Of a stretch of DNA of 63,531 nucleotides, positions 33,410 through 41,772 are shown piece after piece. The notes below the pieces were generated by a model. The model saw only the letters and a list, made by a program, of their open reading frames with translations. It did no database searches and had not been told where the DNA came from. The first letter of the stretch is position 1. Each line of letters opens with the position of its first letter. A program made the translations under genes and the position numbers. The stretch is from Acidobacteriota bacterium (lineage in GTDB: Bacteria; Acidobacteriota; Terriglobia; Bryobacterales; Bryobacteraceae): positions 1 through 63,531 of the forward strand of contig JAEZIJ010000125.1 in the NCBI GenBank assembly GCA_023436715.1, read 5' to 3'.

Positions 33410-34786
33410 ATGGTGAGCATCGATCGAGAGCATCCGGATTACAAAATCCGGAAAGGGATGTGGCGGATGTACCGCGACCTGTACGCCGGCGGGGAGCAGT
33501 TGAAGGTGAATGCCTCGGCCTACCTGTCGCGGAGGCAGAAAGAACCGCTGGAGGTTTATGGGGAGCGGATCAGCCGTGTGTTCTATGAGAACTACATCGG
33601 GTCGATCATCGACTGGTACGCGGCCACGCTGTTCCGGCGGGAACCGAACCTGAGCTTCGCGGGCGAGAACGACGGGGCACGAAGGTTCTTTTGCGACTTC
33701 GCGGAAGACTGCGACCGGAAGCAATCCGCGGTGAGCGACTACTTCCGGCGGCAGTTCGTAGAGACTCTGGTGACCGGCTGCTCTTACACCCTGGTTGATT
33801 TCCCGAGGGTAACGAAGACGCCGGCAAACCGCGCGGAGGAAGACGCAATGGGCGCGTCGCGCGCGTACCTGGTAGAGTACCGCGCCGAGGACCTCATCAA
33901 CTGGGATTACGACGAGGACGGGAACTACGAGTGGGTGGTTCTGAGGACGTCGCGTCAGACCCAGAGCAGGGACGGGGGGACAGACCCGGTCGACGAGACG
34001 CGCTGGCTGTACTACGACAAGGAGAAATTCAGCGCATACCGAGGCACGGGCGGAGGGGTGGGGCAGGAGGCGAGGCCCGAGCTGGTTGACGAGGGGCGGC
34101 ACGGCCTGGCGGGGCTACTGCAGGTTCCGCTGTTCGAGATGAAAGTCAGCGAAGGGATGGCGCTGATGAACAAATCGGCGCTGTTGCAATTGGAGCACTT
34201 CAATAAGTCAAACGCGCTGGCCTGGGCTCTGACGATGGGGCTGTTCGCGATGCCGGTGGTTTACTCGGAGCGGGAGTGGAAGCAGATTGTCGGGGACTCG
34301 TACTACATACAGCTGGCTCCGGGCGACCGGTTTGGCTGGACGGAGCCGGAGGGTCACGTGTACCAGGTTGCGGTGGAGAACCTGAGCCGGCTCAAGGACG
34401 AAATTTACAGGGTCTGCTACATGATGCCGCAGGCAGCCGACGCACGGACGCCGCAATCGGGGCTCAGCAAGCAGCGCGACTTCACGATCACGAATGAGGT
34501 GCTGCGCGGCTACGGCGACACGGTAAAGGACACGATGAAGCGCGTGCTGCGGGCGATTGAGGGGGCGCGGCAGGACGGGTTGTCAATCGGGGTATCGGGC
34601 CTCGACGAATTCGACGTTGGCGACTTCAGCGGTGAGTTGGAGGATGCGCGGCGGCTGCTGGAACTCGGGATACAGTCGCCGACCCTGCGGAAGGAAGTGT
34701 TCAAGAAGCTTGCCCATAAGTACCTGTGCGACACGAGGCAGGACGTGAAGGACCAGATCGCAAGGGAGATCGAAGCGGCGTTGTAA
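33410..34786 (+). CDS. Phage portal protein
   Basis: A 458-residue portal of the type found between TerL and scaffold genes. Recognisable parts are RVFYENYIGSIIDWYAATLF near the start and GDRFGWTEPEGHVYQVAVENL in the core, plus a helical C-terminus with ELGIQSPTLRKEVFKKLAHKYL. It resembles the DUF4055-type portals. Twelve copies would form the ring at the capsid vertex through which DNA passes. The position after TerL supports the call strongly. Confidence 0.85.
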   Translation: MVSIDREHPDYKIRKGMWRMYRDLYAGGEQLKVNASAYLSRRQKEPLEVYGERISRVFYENYIGSIIDWYAATLFRREPNLSFAGENDGARRFFCDFAEDCDRKQSAVSDYFRRQFVETLVTGCSYTLVDFPRVTKTPANRAEEDAMGASRAYLVEYRAEDLINWDYDEDGNYEWVVLRTSRQTQSRDGGTDPVDETRWLYYDKEKFSAYRGTGGGVGQEARPELVDEGRHGLAGLLQVPLFEMKVSEGMALMNKSALLQLEHFNKSNALAWALTMGLFAMPVVYSEREWKQIVGDSYYIQLAPGDRFGWTEPEGHVYQVAVENLSRLKDEIYRVCYMMPQAADARTPQSGLSKQRDFTITNEVLRGYGDTVKDTMKRVLRAIEGARQDGLSIGVSGLDEFDVGDFSGELEDARRLLELGIQSPTLRKEVFKKLAHKYLCDTRQDVKDQIAREIEAAL

Positions 34787-34809
34787 GCATGCGGACGGAG
34801 TGAGGAGAG

Positions 34810-35391
34810 ATGGACGAACAGAAAGAGACAGTCGAGACAAACAACAACGACGACATCCGGGGGATCGTTCGCGAAACGATCGAGGAGTTCGTCAAGAAAG
34901 AGCATTCGAAGACGGAGCCGGCTTACAAAGCCGAGCTGATCGAGGAGCGCAAACGCCGGGAGCAACTCGAGCGAAGGCTGAACGAGCTTGTGGAGGAGAA
35001 CAAGCGAAGCCGCCAGATCGCCGAGGAAGCCGACCGGGCTTCGACGATCCGGTCGGAATTGCAGCGTATGGGAGTGGCGAAGGTGGACGTAGCGTTCAAG
35101 GTGGTGAAGGACGACGTCTACCGGAGCGACGACGGCCGGCTGCTGGCGAAAGGGGACCAGGGCGATGTGAGCCTGAAGGACTACCTTTCGCATTTTCTCA
35201 GCGAGAACCCGGAGTTCCTGCCGGCGCGGATCGCAGGCGGCTCGGGCGCCGCATCGGGGCCCAAGCCGGCGGCGGCGAGCGGTGGGGCGGTGGACCTGGA
35301 CAAGATCAAGCCGGGGATGAGCGCCGAGGAATCGGAGCGCATCCGGCAGGAGATCGTGAGGATTACGGCCGAGACGCTGCGGGGAGTGTAA
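34810..35391 (+). CDS. Capsid scaffolding protein
   Basis: A 193-residue, acidic, coiled-coil protein. The long helical segment VRETIEEFVKKEHSKTEPAY and EERKRREQLERRLNELVEEN predicts a coiled coil. A flexible Gly/Ala/Pro region precedes a C-terminal charged helix. It lies between portal and coat genes, the usual place for a scaffold. No protease domain is present, which fits the coat protein's P22-like rather than HK97-like type. Assigned mainly from position and composition. Confidence 0.75.
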   Translation: MDEQKETVETNNNDDIRGIVRETIEEFVKKEHSKTEPAYKAELIEERKRREQLERRLNELVEENKRSRQIAEEADRASTIRSELQRMGVAKVDVAFKVVKDDVYRSDDGRLLAKGDQGDVSLKDYLSHFLSENPEFLPARIAGGSGAASGPKPAAASGGAVDLDKIKPGMSAEESERIRQEIVRITAETLRGV

Positions 35392-35444
35392 GCGAAGTAA
35401 GTAGTCGAGAACAGACTTAAGAGCGAGAGTAAGAGGAGATAGTA

Positions 35445-36356
35445 ATGCCAGCAATCACTTCAACGAACGTAGCAAACGCGATTGTCAAGCTGGTGGCGGT
35501 GGACGCCCTTCCGGCTTTGATGGGGAACCTCGTAATGGGGAACCTGGTTAATCGCGATTTCGAACCCACCCTGGCGCAGTCGGGAGACACGGTGAACGTG
35601 CCGATTCCGCCGACACTGGTGGCGAACAACCTGGCTCAGGGCGGCACGGTGCAGCCGCAGAACCCGAACCTGGGGAACGCGCAGATCGTGCTCGACACTC
35701 ACGCCGAGGCAACCTTTCAGGTTCCGGACGTGACGAAGGTCCTGGCGGTTCCGGACCTGCTGAAGCTGTACATGCAGCCCGCGATGATCGCCCTGGCGGA
35801 GAAGATCGAGACGGACCTTCTGAACCTTTACGGCAACTTCTCGGCGAACGAGCCGGTGGGCACGCCGGGCACCCCGATCACCGAAGAGGTCATCGACAAG
35901 GCCGAGACGGCACTGTTCGAGGCGAAGGTGCCGGCGAGCGAACCGAAGTACCTGGTGGTGGACTCGGCGACGTACTCGGCGATGCGGCAGATCCCGCGGT
36001 TCAGCGAATACGAGAAGGCGGGCGACGCCGGCTTGCGTGCGCTGGTCGACGGGACGGTAGGGAAGATCAAGGACTTCTACGTCTTCCGTTCGCAGTTTGT
36101 GGCGAAGACCGGTAGTTCTCCTGTGACCACGCACAACCTGGCGTTCGCGAAGAGCGCCTTGGGCCTGGTCGTGCGGCGCTTGCCGCAGCCGCTGCCGGGG
36201 ACCGGGGCGATTTCGGAGTACGCCGAGCTGGGCAACTTCGGAATGCGGGTGACGTTGAGCTATCAACCGAACACGCTGGCTCAGCAGTTCACGGTGGACG
36301 TGCTGTATGGCGCCGGCGTGCTGCGGAACGGGTTCGGCGTTCAGGTGAACAGCTAG
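35445..36356 (+). CDS. Major capsid protein (P22 coat-like)
   Basis: A 303-residue coat protein. The start ITSTNVANAIVKLVAVDALP, followed by LVNRDFEPTLAQSGDTVNVPIPP, is typical of the P22-type coat group (coat protein Gp5-like), as are TDLLNLYGNF and GKIKDFYVFRSQFV. It directly follows the scaffold gene. AGGAGATAGTA gives a good ribosome site. The rest of the HK97 fold can be followed by its alternating strands. A hairpin-rich intergenic stretch comes after it. Confidence 0.85.
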   Translation: MPAITSTNVANAIVKLVAVDALPALMGNLVMGNLVNRDFEPTLAQSGDTVNVPIPPTLVANNLAQGGTVQPQNPNLGNAQIVLDTHAEATFQVPDVTKVLAVPDLLKLYMQPAMIALAEKIETDLLNLYGNFSANEPVGTPGTPITEEVIDKAETALFEAKVPASEPKYLVVDSATYSAMRQIPRFSEYEKAGDAGLRALVDGTVGKIKDFYVFRSQFVAKTGSSPVTTHNLAFAKSALGLVVRRLPQPLPGTGAISEYAELGNFGMRVTLSYQPNTLAQQFTVDVLYGAGVLRNGFGVQVNS

Positions 36357-36382
36357 GGCGAGTTAGTAAGATTTGGGAGTTG

Positions 36383-36467
36383 TCAAAGAATTCTGGGGAC
36401 ACGCCTGCGATTGTCTGGATGCGATGGATGCGTCGTAGCCAGCCCGGAGTGTCCCCGGATTCTTTGA
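36383..36467. repeat. REP-like inverted repeat, copy 1
   Basis: TCAAAGAATTCTGGGGACAC and GTGTCCCCGGATTCTTTGA form an 85-base imperfect inverted repeat with GGGGACACGCCTG inside the left arm. The same layout recurs at 48421-48495. It interrupts the phage cassette after the coat gene and may end the head transcript or reduce expression downstream. Confidence 0.7.
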
Positions 36468-36486
36468 TGGCTAGTTGGTGACCGCC

Positions 36487-36525
36487 CCCTTACGGTCGCG
36501 GCTCAGAACCGCGGCCGTAAGGGAA
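36487..36525. repeat. Palindrome before a head gene
   Basis: CCCTTACGGTCGCGG and CCGCGGCCGTAAGGG pair with one mismatch around the loop CTCAGAA. It lies 25 bases before the next gene start and is another dispersed palindrome of the genome family inside the phage cassette. Confidence 0.6.
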
Positions 36526-36549
36526 ATTCCATTTTGGGGGACAAGTGAC

Positions 36550-36876
36550 ATGGACGTGAAGGTCTATTACCAGAAAGTGAAGCAACTCGAGGCGACGATC
36601 GGCGAGCCGCATGTGGTGGTTGTGAGCGAAGAGACGCCCGATGGCGGACGCGCCGGTATCCGGACGGAAGTGGCGCGCAGGGTGGCGGCGGAGATGGTGG
36701 TGGAAGGCCGGGCGCGGCTGGCGACTGCGGAAGAGGCTAACCGGTTCCGCGCGGAGACGGCCGAGGCGAGCCGGGCGGCGGAACAGGCGGCGGCCGCGAG
36801 GCGCATGCAGATCAGCGTGATTTCGGACGCGGACCTGCGGGCGCTCAGGGCGGCGGCGCCGCGCGCGAAGGCGTAG
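36550..36876 (+). CDS. Phage head-region protein
   Basis: A 108-residue protein. The N-terminal half is a small alpha/beta domain (QLEATIGEPHVVVVSEETPDG); the C-terminal half is an alanine/arginine-rich helix. It follows the coat gene where head decoration or completion proteins are found. The ATG at 36550 is chosen over the longer open frame because that one runs through the palindrome at 36487-36525. Function unknown. Confidence 0.6.
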   Translation: MDVKVYYQKVKQLEATIGEPHVVVVSEETPDGGRAGIRTEVARRVAAEMVVEGRARLATAEEANRFRAETAEASRAAEQAAAARRMQISVISDADLRALRAAAPRAKA

Positions 36877-36899
36877 CAATCAGAGCGGGAACCAATGCT

Positions 36900-37640
36900 A
36901 TGGCGCTATTCACAGACGGTGCGATATCGGGGATCGAGGAACTCGTCGCGTACGAATCGGCGGTGCTCGACCTGGCGACGATCGAACAGATCGATTTGAC
37001 AGTGAAACTCGGGCTGGCTCAGGACGAGGTAGGAATCGGACTGGAGGCCCTGCTTGCCGGGCGGGAAGGCGCGCCTGGCTTGGCGAATATTGTTGTGACA
37101 GGGCCTCTGCGGAAGTGGCATGTCTTTCACACGCTGGCGCTGATCCATCGCGACGCGTACCACCGCCAATTGAACGACCGCTATCTGGGCAAGTGGACCG
37201 AGTACCAACGCCTTGCGGCGTGGGCGAGGGATGCGCTGCTGCAGACGGGTTTGGGCATGACGTACGACCCCATCCCGCGAGCACAGCGGCCAGCGCTCAG
37301 TTACACTCCGGCCGCGAACCCAGCGGCGACTTACTATGTGCGGGTCGCGTGGAGGAATCCGGAGGGTGAAGAAGGAAGCCCGAGCGACGTTGCGATCCTG
37401 AGCGCGCCCGCGGGCAACGCGCTGGTGGTAACGCCGGTCAAGGCTCCGAGCTGTGCGGGTTCATGGAACGTCTACGCCGGTTTCTCGATTGAGGAACAGA
37501 CGCTTCAGAACAGCGCGCCCTTGCCGGTAGGTGAAACGTGGCGAGTGCCCGCGACAGGAATCAAGCAGGGGGCTGCGCCCGGCACGGGGCAGGACCCTGA
37601 CGTGACACTGCGTCCCGGGCGCACGCTGCTGAGGGGGTGA
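36900..37640 (+). CDS. Head-tail connector-region protein
   Basis: A 246-residue protein with two parts: a helical N-terminal region of about 130 residues (ELVAYESAVLDLATIEQIDL) and a beta-rich C-terminal domain (TYYVRVAWRNPEGEEGSPSD) that looks like a fibronectin/Ig-like module. It lies in the slot of connector or tail completion proteins. Ig-like modules on phage particles often bind surfaces. The exact role cannot be named. Confidence 0.65.
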   Translation: MALFTDGAISGIEELVAYESAVLDLATIEQIDLTVKLGLAQDEVGIGLEALLAGREGAPGLANIVVTGPLRKWHVFHTLALIHRDAYHRQLNDRYLGKWTEYQRLAAWARDALLQTGLGMTYDPIPRAQRPALSYTPAANPAATYYVRVAWRNPEGEEGSPSDVAILSAPAGNALVVTPVKAPSCAGSWNVYAGFSIEEQTLQNSAPLPVGETWRVPATGIKQGAAPGTGQDPDVTLRPGRTLLRG

Positions 37641-37643
37641 GAC

Positions 37644-38138
37644 ATGGCGTCACTAGGAAGTGCTGCGACGAGCAGGTTGCGTGAGATATTGACGGCCAAC
37701 ACGGGTCTGCCGTACGCGGTATCGGCGATTGCGCAACGGGAGAACATGGAACTGCCGGTCATCGATCCGAGCCAGGTAGTTGCACAGAACGTGGCAAACG
37801 CGACGGCCGAGCGTTCAGCAGGGATATCATACCCGGCAGTCTACACCTACTGCGAAGGGCTGGCGAACCTGCAAAAAGAGAAGTTCCGGACATTCTCGGG
37901 AAAAGCCTACATGGTAGTGGAGGTCCGAGTTAGTCATGATCGCCTGGAGCGAGTGTCGAAGAACCTTGAGTACTACGCCGGCGCCGTTACGGAGGTGCTG
38001 GACGCGAACCGCGGAGAGTGGGGGGCAGGCCTGTTCTACACAGGCGGGTACAAAGTGGAATTCGGGCCGATTAAGCACGGGGGTAGAAACTTCCTGCAGG
38101 TGGCCAGGGTGCTGTTTGAGGTGGAAGTGAGTTACTAA
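37644..38138 (+). CDS. Tail completion-like protein
   Basis: A 164-residue protein with mixed alpha/beta content (SAATSRLREILTANTGLPY; RTFSGKAYMVVEVRVSHDRL). Its size and place just before the tail tube gene fit a tail terminator or completion protein. It lies 3 bases after the previous gene. No motif decides the function. Confidence 0.6.
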   Translation: MASLGSAATSRLREILTANTGLPYAVSAIAQRENMELPVIDPSQVVAQNVANATAERSAGISYPAVYTYCEGLANLQKEKFRTFSGKAYMVVEVRVSHDRLERVSKNLEYYAGAVTEVLDANRGEWGAGLFYTGGYKVEFGPIKHGGRNFLQVARVLFEVEVSY

Positions 38139-38160
38139 GGCAGGGAGAGAACGCAATCAC

Positions 38161-39336
38161 ATGTCTTGCGGATACATATCGTCGAATGAAAACCGGCTCT
38201 ACGCCGCGCTCGAGCTGAGCTATGGTCAAGTTCCGATGGCCGATAGCAGCAACCGGTTTCCGGCAGTCAAGTTTGCGGCCAGCCAGCGGCTTCTCCGCCC
38301 GGGGCGCAAAGACAAAACGGGAACACGAACATTCCCCGGCTCGCCGGCCGGGCTGAGGAAGCGCACCACTTTCGAACTGACGACGTACCTGACCGGGTGG
38401 ACGGGGCAGGATGCGGAACCGGGGTACGGACCGCTGTTCCAGGCGAGCTTGGGCGCAGCTCCGCTGTTCTTTAGCGGCGGGACGGCGGGGGCAAACTCGA
38501 ATGCGAAGCTGCTTGCGTTCCAAGCGCCGCACGGGCTCTTTCCCGGGCAAGCGGTGACGTTCGGCGGAGAGTTGCGGTTCGTGACATCGCTCATCGACTC
38601 ATTGGAAGTGGAACTGAACGCGCCGTTTTCGGTGCTGCCGGGCGAGGGGTCGCCGATCGGACCGACCGTGACGTACGGTCCGGCGGCGGACCTGGAGACC
38701 GTCAGTATCTTCGACTACTGGAGCCCGGGGGGTGCGGTGCAGAGGATTCTGAACGGTTCGGCGATGGACAGGATGCGCATCCGTGTGAACAGCGACTACC
38801 ACGAGTTCACGTTCAGCGGCACGGCGCGGGACTTGATCGACAGCGCGAGTTTCGTGGAGGGCGAGGGAGAACTGATGAGCTTCCCGCCTGAGCCGGCGGT
38901 GGATGCGTTCGATTACTCAATCATCCCCGGGCACCTGGGACAGGCGTGGATGGGGAACACGCCCGACAGATTTTACACGATCACGTCGGCCGAGCTGACG
39001 CTCGACAATGACATCGACACGGAGCGGCGGGAGTTCGGAAGCGATGGGCCGCGGTGCATCTCGGCGGCCATGCGAACGGTGACGCTGGACTTCGAGTTGT
39101 ACGAGCGGAACGATTCGGCGACCAAGGCTCTGTACCAGGCGGCGCGGCAGACTTCGCCGATCGGAATCATGTTTCAGCTCGGGCAGCAGGCAGGACAGCT
39201 TTTCGGGGCCCACTTGAAGAGTGTGGTTCCCGCGGTCCCTGAGTTCGACGACGGCGATAACCGGCTGCAGTGGCGGTTCTCGGCGTGCCGCGCGCAAGGG
39301 ACCGGAAACGATGAGATGTACATCGCATTCGGGTGA
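38161..39336 (+). CDS. Major tail tube-like protein
   Basis: A 391-residue beta-rich protein. The order (before the tail chaperone pair with its frameshift) is the usual place of the tail tube protein. It contains two similar halves with long strands such as GLRKRTTFELTTYLTGWTG and CISAAMRTVTLDFELYE, suggesting a duplicated tube domain or an added surface domain, since simple tube proteins have 150-250 residues. No transmembrane or enzymatic features. Confidence 0.68.
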   Translation: MSCGYISSNENRLYAALELSYGQVPMADSSNRFPAVKFAASQRLLRPGRKDKTGTRTFPGSPAGLRKRTTFELTTYLTGWTGQDAEPGYGPLFQASLGAAPLFFSGGTAGANSNAKLLAFQAPHGLFPGQAVTFGGELRFVTSLIDSLEVELNAPFSVLPGEGSPIGPTVTYGPAADLETVSIFDYWSPGGAVQRILNGSAMDRMRIRVNSDYHEFTFSGTARDLIDSASFVEGEGELMSFPPEPAVDAFDYSIIPGHLGQAWMGNTPDRFYTITSAELTLDNDIDTERREFGSDGPRCISAAMRTVTLDFELYERNDSATKALYQAARQTSPIGIMFQLGQQAGQLFGAHLKSVVPAVPEFDDGDNRLQWRFSACRAQGTGNDEMYIAFG

Positions 39337-39346
39337 GGGGGAACTT

Positions 39347-39709
39347 ATGAATTACGAGACCGAGATGACGATCGCTTCACAGGCGGTGCCCGGAGTTACG
39401 TTCACGATCACCCGAGTGTCCTTCGGAAAACGGATCGAGTTACTCAGGCGGCTGCGAGATGTAGCTGGAAAGGCGGAGTGCTTGGCCGCGGGAGACTCGC
39501 GGGAGAAGTTGGAGGCGGCACTGCTGACGAGCGAGATAGACGAGTTGTACCTGCGGTGGGGGCTTGTGCGCTTGAACGGACTGGAAGTCGATGGCCAGCC
39601 GGCAACGGCGGAGTGGTTGATCGCAGCGGGCCCGGAGGACGTCTGTCGAGAGGCTCTGGCGGCGATCAAACGCGAGTGCGGGTTGAGCGAGGAAGAACGA
39701 AAAAACTGA
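39347..39709 (+). CDS. Tail assembly chaperone, short form (G-like)
   Basis: A 120-residue protein between tail tube and tape-measure slot, the position of lambda gpG. It is mostly helical and acidic (ELLRRLRDVAGKAECLAAGD; LTSEIDELYLRWGLVRLNG). The ATG at 39347 follows AGGGGGAAC. The last codons, CGA-AAA-AAC-TGA, make an in-frame slippery heptamer A-AAA-AAC directly before the stop, which allows a fraction of ribosomes to slip back one base and make the longer GT-like form. Confidence 0.8.
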   Translation: MNYETEMTIASQAVPGVTFTITRVSFGKRIELLRRLRDVAGKAECLAAGDSREKLEAALLTSEIDELYLRWGLVRLNGLEVDGQPATAEWLIAAGPEDVCREALAAIKRECGLSEEERKN

Positions 39710-40038
39710 GAGTCGCCTTCCATTTCCAGTTTTCAAATCCAGCCGCGTGGAGGTGCGACGAGTGCAGACGAGCAGGGCTGGAAACAAAGCGGCGGTGCCG
39801 GTGGCTGGGGCTCGGTGGGGCGCCCGGCGGGAAAGTGGTTTGGGCGCGCGGAAGAGTGTCGGCCATGGAGTGTCCGAAATCGCTGATTGCGGCCGAGAGT
39901 ATTGCGTGGCTGGAGGAATTTCAGCTTCGCAAGCGCTACGGGTTTGCAGATGTCCTGGAGATGCCCGCACGGCAGGTGGAGGCGATGCTAGTGCTCGAAG
40001 AGGAACTGATGGAAGAGGTGAGGCGTGGCCAAGAGTAA
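39347..40038 (+). CDS. Tail assembly chaperone, -1 frameshift fusion (GT-like)
   Basis: After a -1 slip at 39700-39706 translation continues for about 110 codons to the TAA at 40036-40038. The extension starts KKLRVAFHFQFSNPAAW and contains a possible metal site, WRCDECRRAGLETKRRC, then a helical region MECPKSLIAAESIAWLEEFQ ending EELMEEVRRGQE. In lambda-like phages the GT form brings tape measure and tail tube together. The extension has no independent ribosome site of note, supporting frameshift expression. A separate start inside the extension cannot be excluded. Confidence 0.72.
39700..39706 (+). promoter_or_regulatory. Programmed -1 frameshift site AAAAAAC
   Basis: The heptamer A-AAA-AAC is in the zero frame of the G-like gene, immediately followed by its TGA stop. 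This is a classical X-XXY-YYZ site. The -1 frame is open across it and for 330 bases beyond. No pseudoknot was modelled, but GC-rich sequence follows. Confidence 0.82.
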
Positions 40039-40627
40039 CAGTGGGTTAGTGGTGCCAGTAACAGGCTCGGGTCGGAGCTTAGCCGAAGTGTTGGACGGGT
40101 TGGCGAGCGAGGTAGCTGTGCGGTCGGGCTGGACGGGCGGGGACGGGGCGGCTCAGCTTTCGACTCAACTCGATCAATTGAAGGCGACGAGCCAGACGCA
40201 GGCGGATGCGGTGGCCCAGAATACGCAAGCGATCCTGCAGAACACGATCGCTCGGGCCGTATCGGGAGGCGGGGCGACAGCCGGGAGCAGCATTCTCGGG
40301 AAGGTGTTCGGGAGCGGGTTGGGAGTGGCGCCGCTTGTGAGCGGCCTGGTGCGTCTGTTCGGCGGTGGTGGCGGCGAAGCCGTCCCGGTGCTGACACCCT
40401 ACACTAAGCCGCCTTCCATCAACTTCGACGGGAGCATGTCGGCGAGCGGCGCCGGGGAGGCGCGGGGCTTCGAGCAGGCAACAGGCAGCGCCGGGCAGCA
40501 GATCACGATTCAGGTGCAAGCGATGGACAGCCGGTCATTCCTGGACCACAGCGAGGAGATCGCGCGCGCGGTCCGGGACGCGATGCTGAATTCGCATGCG
40601 CTCAACGATGTGGTGAACGACCTATGA
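40025..40627 (+). CDS. Protein in the tape-measure slot (very short)
   Basis: A 200-residue protein starting with GTG and overlapping the chaperone end by 14 bases. It has a helical, Gln-rich region (AAQLSTQLDQLKATSQTQADAV), then a glycine-rich hydrophobic stretch (GSGLGVAPLVSGLVRLFGGGGG) that could insert in a membrane, and a polar C-terminus. Tape measure proteins usually run to many hundreds of residues because length sets tail length. This one, if it is the tape measure, would imply an extremely short tail. Confidence 0.6.
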   Translation: MAKSNSGLVVPVTGSGRSLAEVLDGLASEVAVRSGWTGGDGAAQLSTQLDQLKATSQTQADAVAQNTQAILQNTIARAVSGGGATAGSSILGKVFGSGLGVAPLVSGLVRLFGGGGGEAVPVLTPYTKPPSINFDGSMSASGAGEARGFEQATGSAGQQITIQVQAMDSRSFLDHSEEIARAVRDAMLNSHALNDVVNDL

Positions 40628-40980
40628 GCGCGTTTCCGAGATTGAGGACCGGAGCCGTGGCGCAGTACCCTGCCGGCCGGGCGCTGTCGCACTCGACCGA
40701 GGTCATGAAGTTCGTGGACGGCGCAGAACAGCGTTACAGGACGCGCGGCGCGGCAGTGCGGAGGTGGGTGATCCGGTTGGAGTTGCTGGACGAGACAGAG
40801 GTTGCGAGGCTCGAGGAGTTCTTTGTGGCCGCGCAAGGCAGGCTGGGGACGTTCTCTTTCGAGGATCCGTGGACCGGCAATGTGCATACGGACTGCAGCC
40901 TGGAAAACGATGAGTTCGAGGTCGAATTCGAAGGCGAGGCACGCGGGCGGACGGTGCTGGTGGTGAGGGAGAACATCTAG
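40624..40980 (+). CDS. Distal tail-like protein 1
   Basis: A 118-residue protein starting FPRLRTGAVAQYPAGRAL. The body contains RRWVIRLELLDETEVARLEEFFVAAQGRLGTFSFEDPW, split here as RLGTFSFEDPW at the end, a pattern typical of DUF2460-like distal tail proteins of gene transfer agents and siphophages. It overlaps the previous gene by 4 bases and is a shorter paralogue of the next gene. Confidence 0.68.
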   Translation: MSAFPRLRTGAVAQYPAGRALSHSTEVMKFVDGAEQRYRTRGAAVRRWVIRLELLDETEVARLEEFFVAAQGRLGTFSFEDPWTGNVHTDCSLENDEFEVEFEGEARGRTVLVVRENI

Positions 40981-41772
40981 ATGCTGTGTTTTCCGCAGTT
41001 GTTGACAGGGGCCGTGAGCCAGTTTCCCGGGAGCAAGCGAATAGTGCGGCGGACGCTAGTGAACGAGGCCGCCGATGGGAGCAGGGTGAAGCTGGGAGAC
41101 ATGACGCGGGGCGAGATGGAGTGGACGCTGGAGCTGAAGGCGCTAGTGGATTCCGAATGGGACGCGATTGAGACACTATTTGAGGAAGTTGAGGGGAGGC
41201 TCCGACCGTTTACATTCCTCGATCCTTTCGGCAACTTACTAAGGTGGAGCGAAGACTTCCGCGCGGCGGCGTGGCACAGAACGGCAGGGCTGAGCGTTAT
41301 GGGCGGGGGTGACGATCCGCTTGGCGGCACAGGCGCGTGGTTGGTGACAAACGGCGGGGCCGCGCAAGGAAGGATGTCACAGACGCTGGCTGTGCCGGGC
41401 TGGTACCGATATTGCGTGAGCGTATACGCACGGAGCGCGAGCCCGTGCGCGGTGACGCTGTTCGCGAGGACAGAGAGCGCGGCGGCAGAGAGGGAGCACG
41501 CGGTGGGGCCGGTATGGCAGCGGCTGGAGCAGAGCGTAATCCTTCCGACTCGCGCTGAGGCTGTGGAGTTCGGCGCGGCGATGCCACCGGGCTGCACGGT
41601 GGAGCTGTTCGGCTTCCAGGTGGAACCGCAGGCGGGGGCGTCGAAGTATAAGAGGACGGCAGGGCGGGGCGGGGTACACGCGGCTGCAAGATTCGCAGAG
41701 GACGAACTGATGCGGACTGCAGATGGAAGAGACGATAACTCGTGTAAGTTGCGAATCCGGGCGGGTGAGTGA
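40981..41772 (+). CDS. Distal tail-like protein 2 with carbohydrate-binding-like extension
   Basis: A 263-residue protein whose first ~90 residues repeat the design of the previous gene (FPQLLTGAVSQFPGSKRI; EGRLRPFTFLDPFGN). After that comes a beta-rich extension beginning LLRWSEDFRAAAWHRTAGLS, similar in style to jelly-roll carbohydrate-binding modules carried by tail proteins. It starts at the base after the previous stop (TAG-ATG) and ends overlapping the hub gene (TGATG). A tandem duplication with added domain is the simplest explanation. Confidence 0.68.
   Translation: MLCFPQLLTGAVSQFPGSKRIVRRTLVNEAADGSRVKLGDMTRGEMEWTLELKALVDSEWDAIETLFEEVEGRLRPFTFLDPFGNLLRWSEDFRAAAWHRTAGLSVMGGGDDPLGGTGAWLVTNGGAAQGRMSQTLAVPGWYRYCVSVYARSASPCAVTLFARTESAAAEREHAVGPVWQRLEQSVILPTRAEAVEFGAAMPPGCTVELFGFQVEPQAGASKYKRTAGRGGVHAAARFAEDELMRTADGRDDNSCKLRIRAGE

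Noticed and set aside
39747..40049. Alternative plus-frame protein over the chaperone extension
   Set aside because: It overlaps the -1 frame extension, which has a better protein pattern and a slippery site; this frame has no ribosome site and ends inside the next gene.
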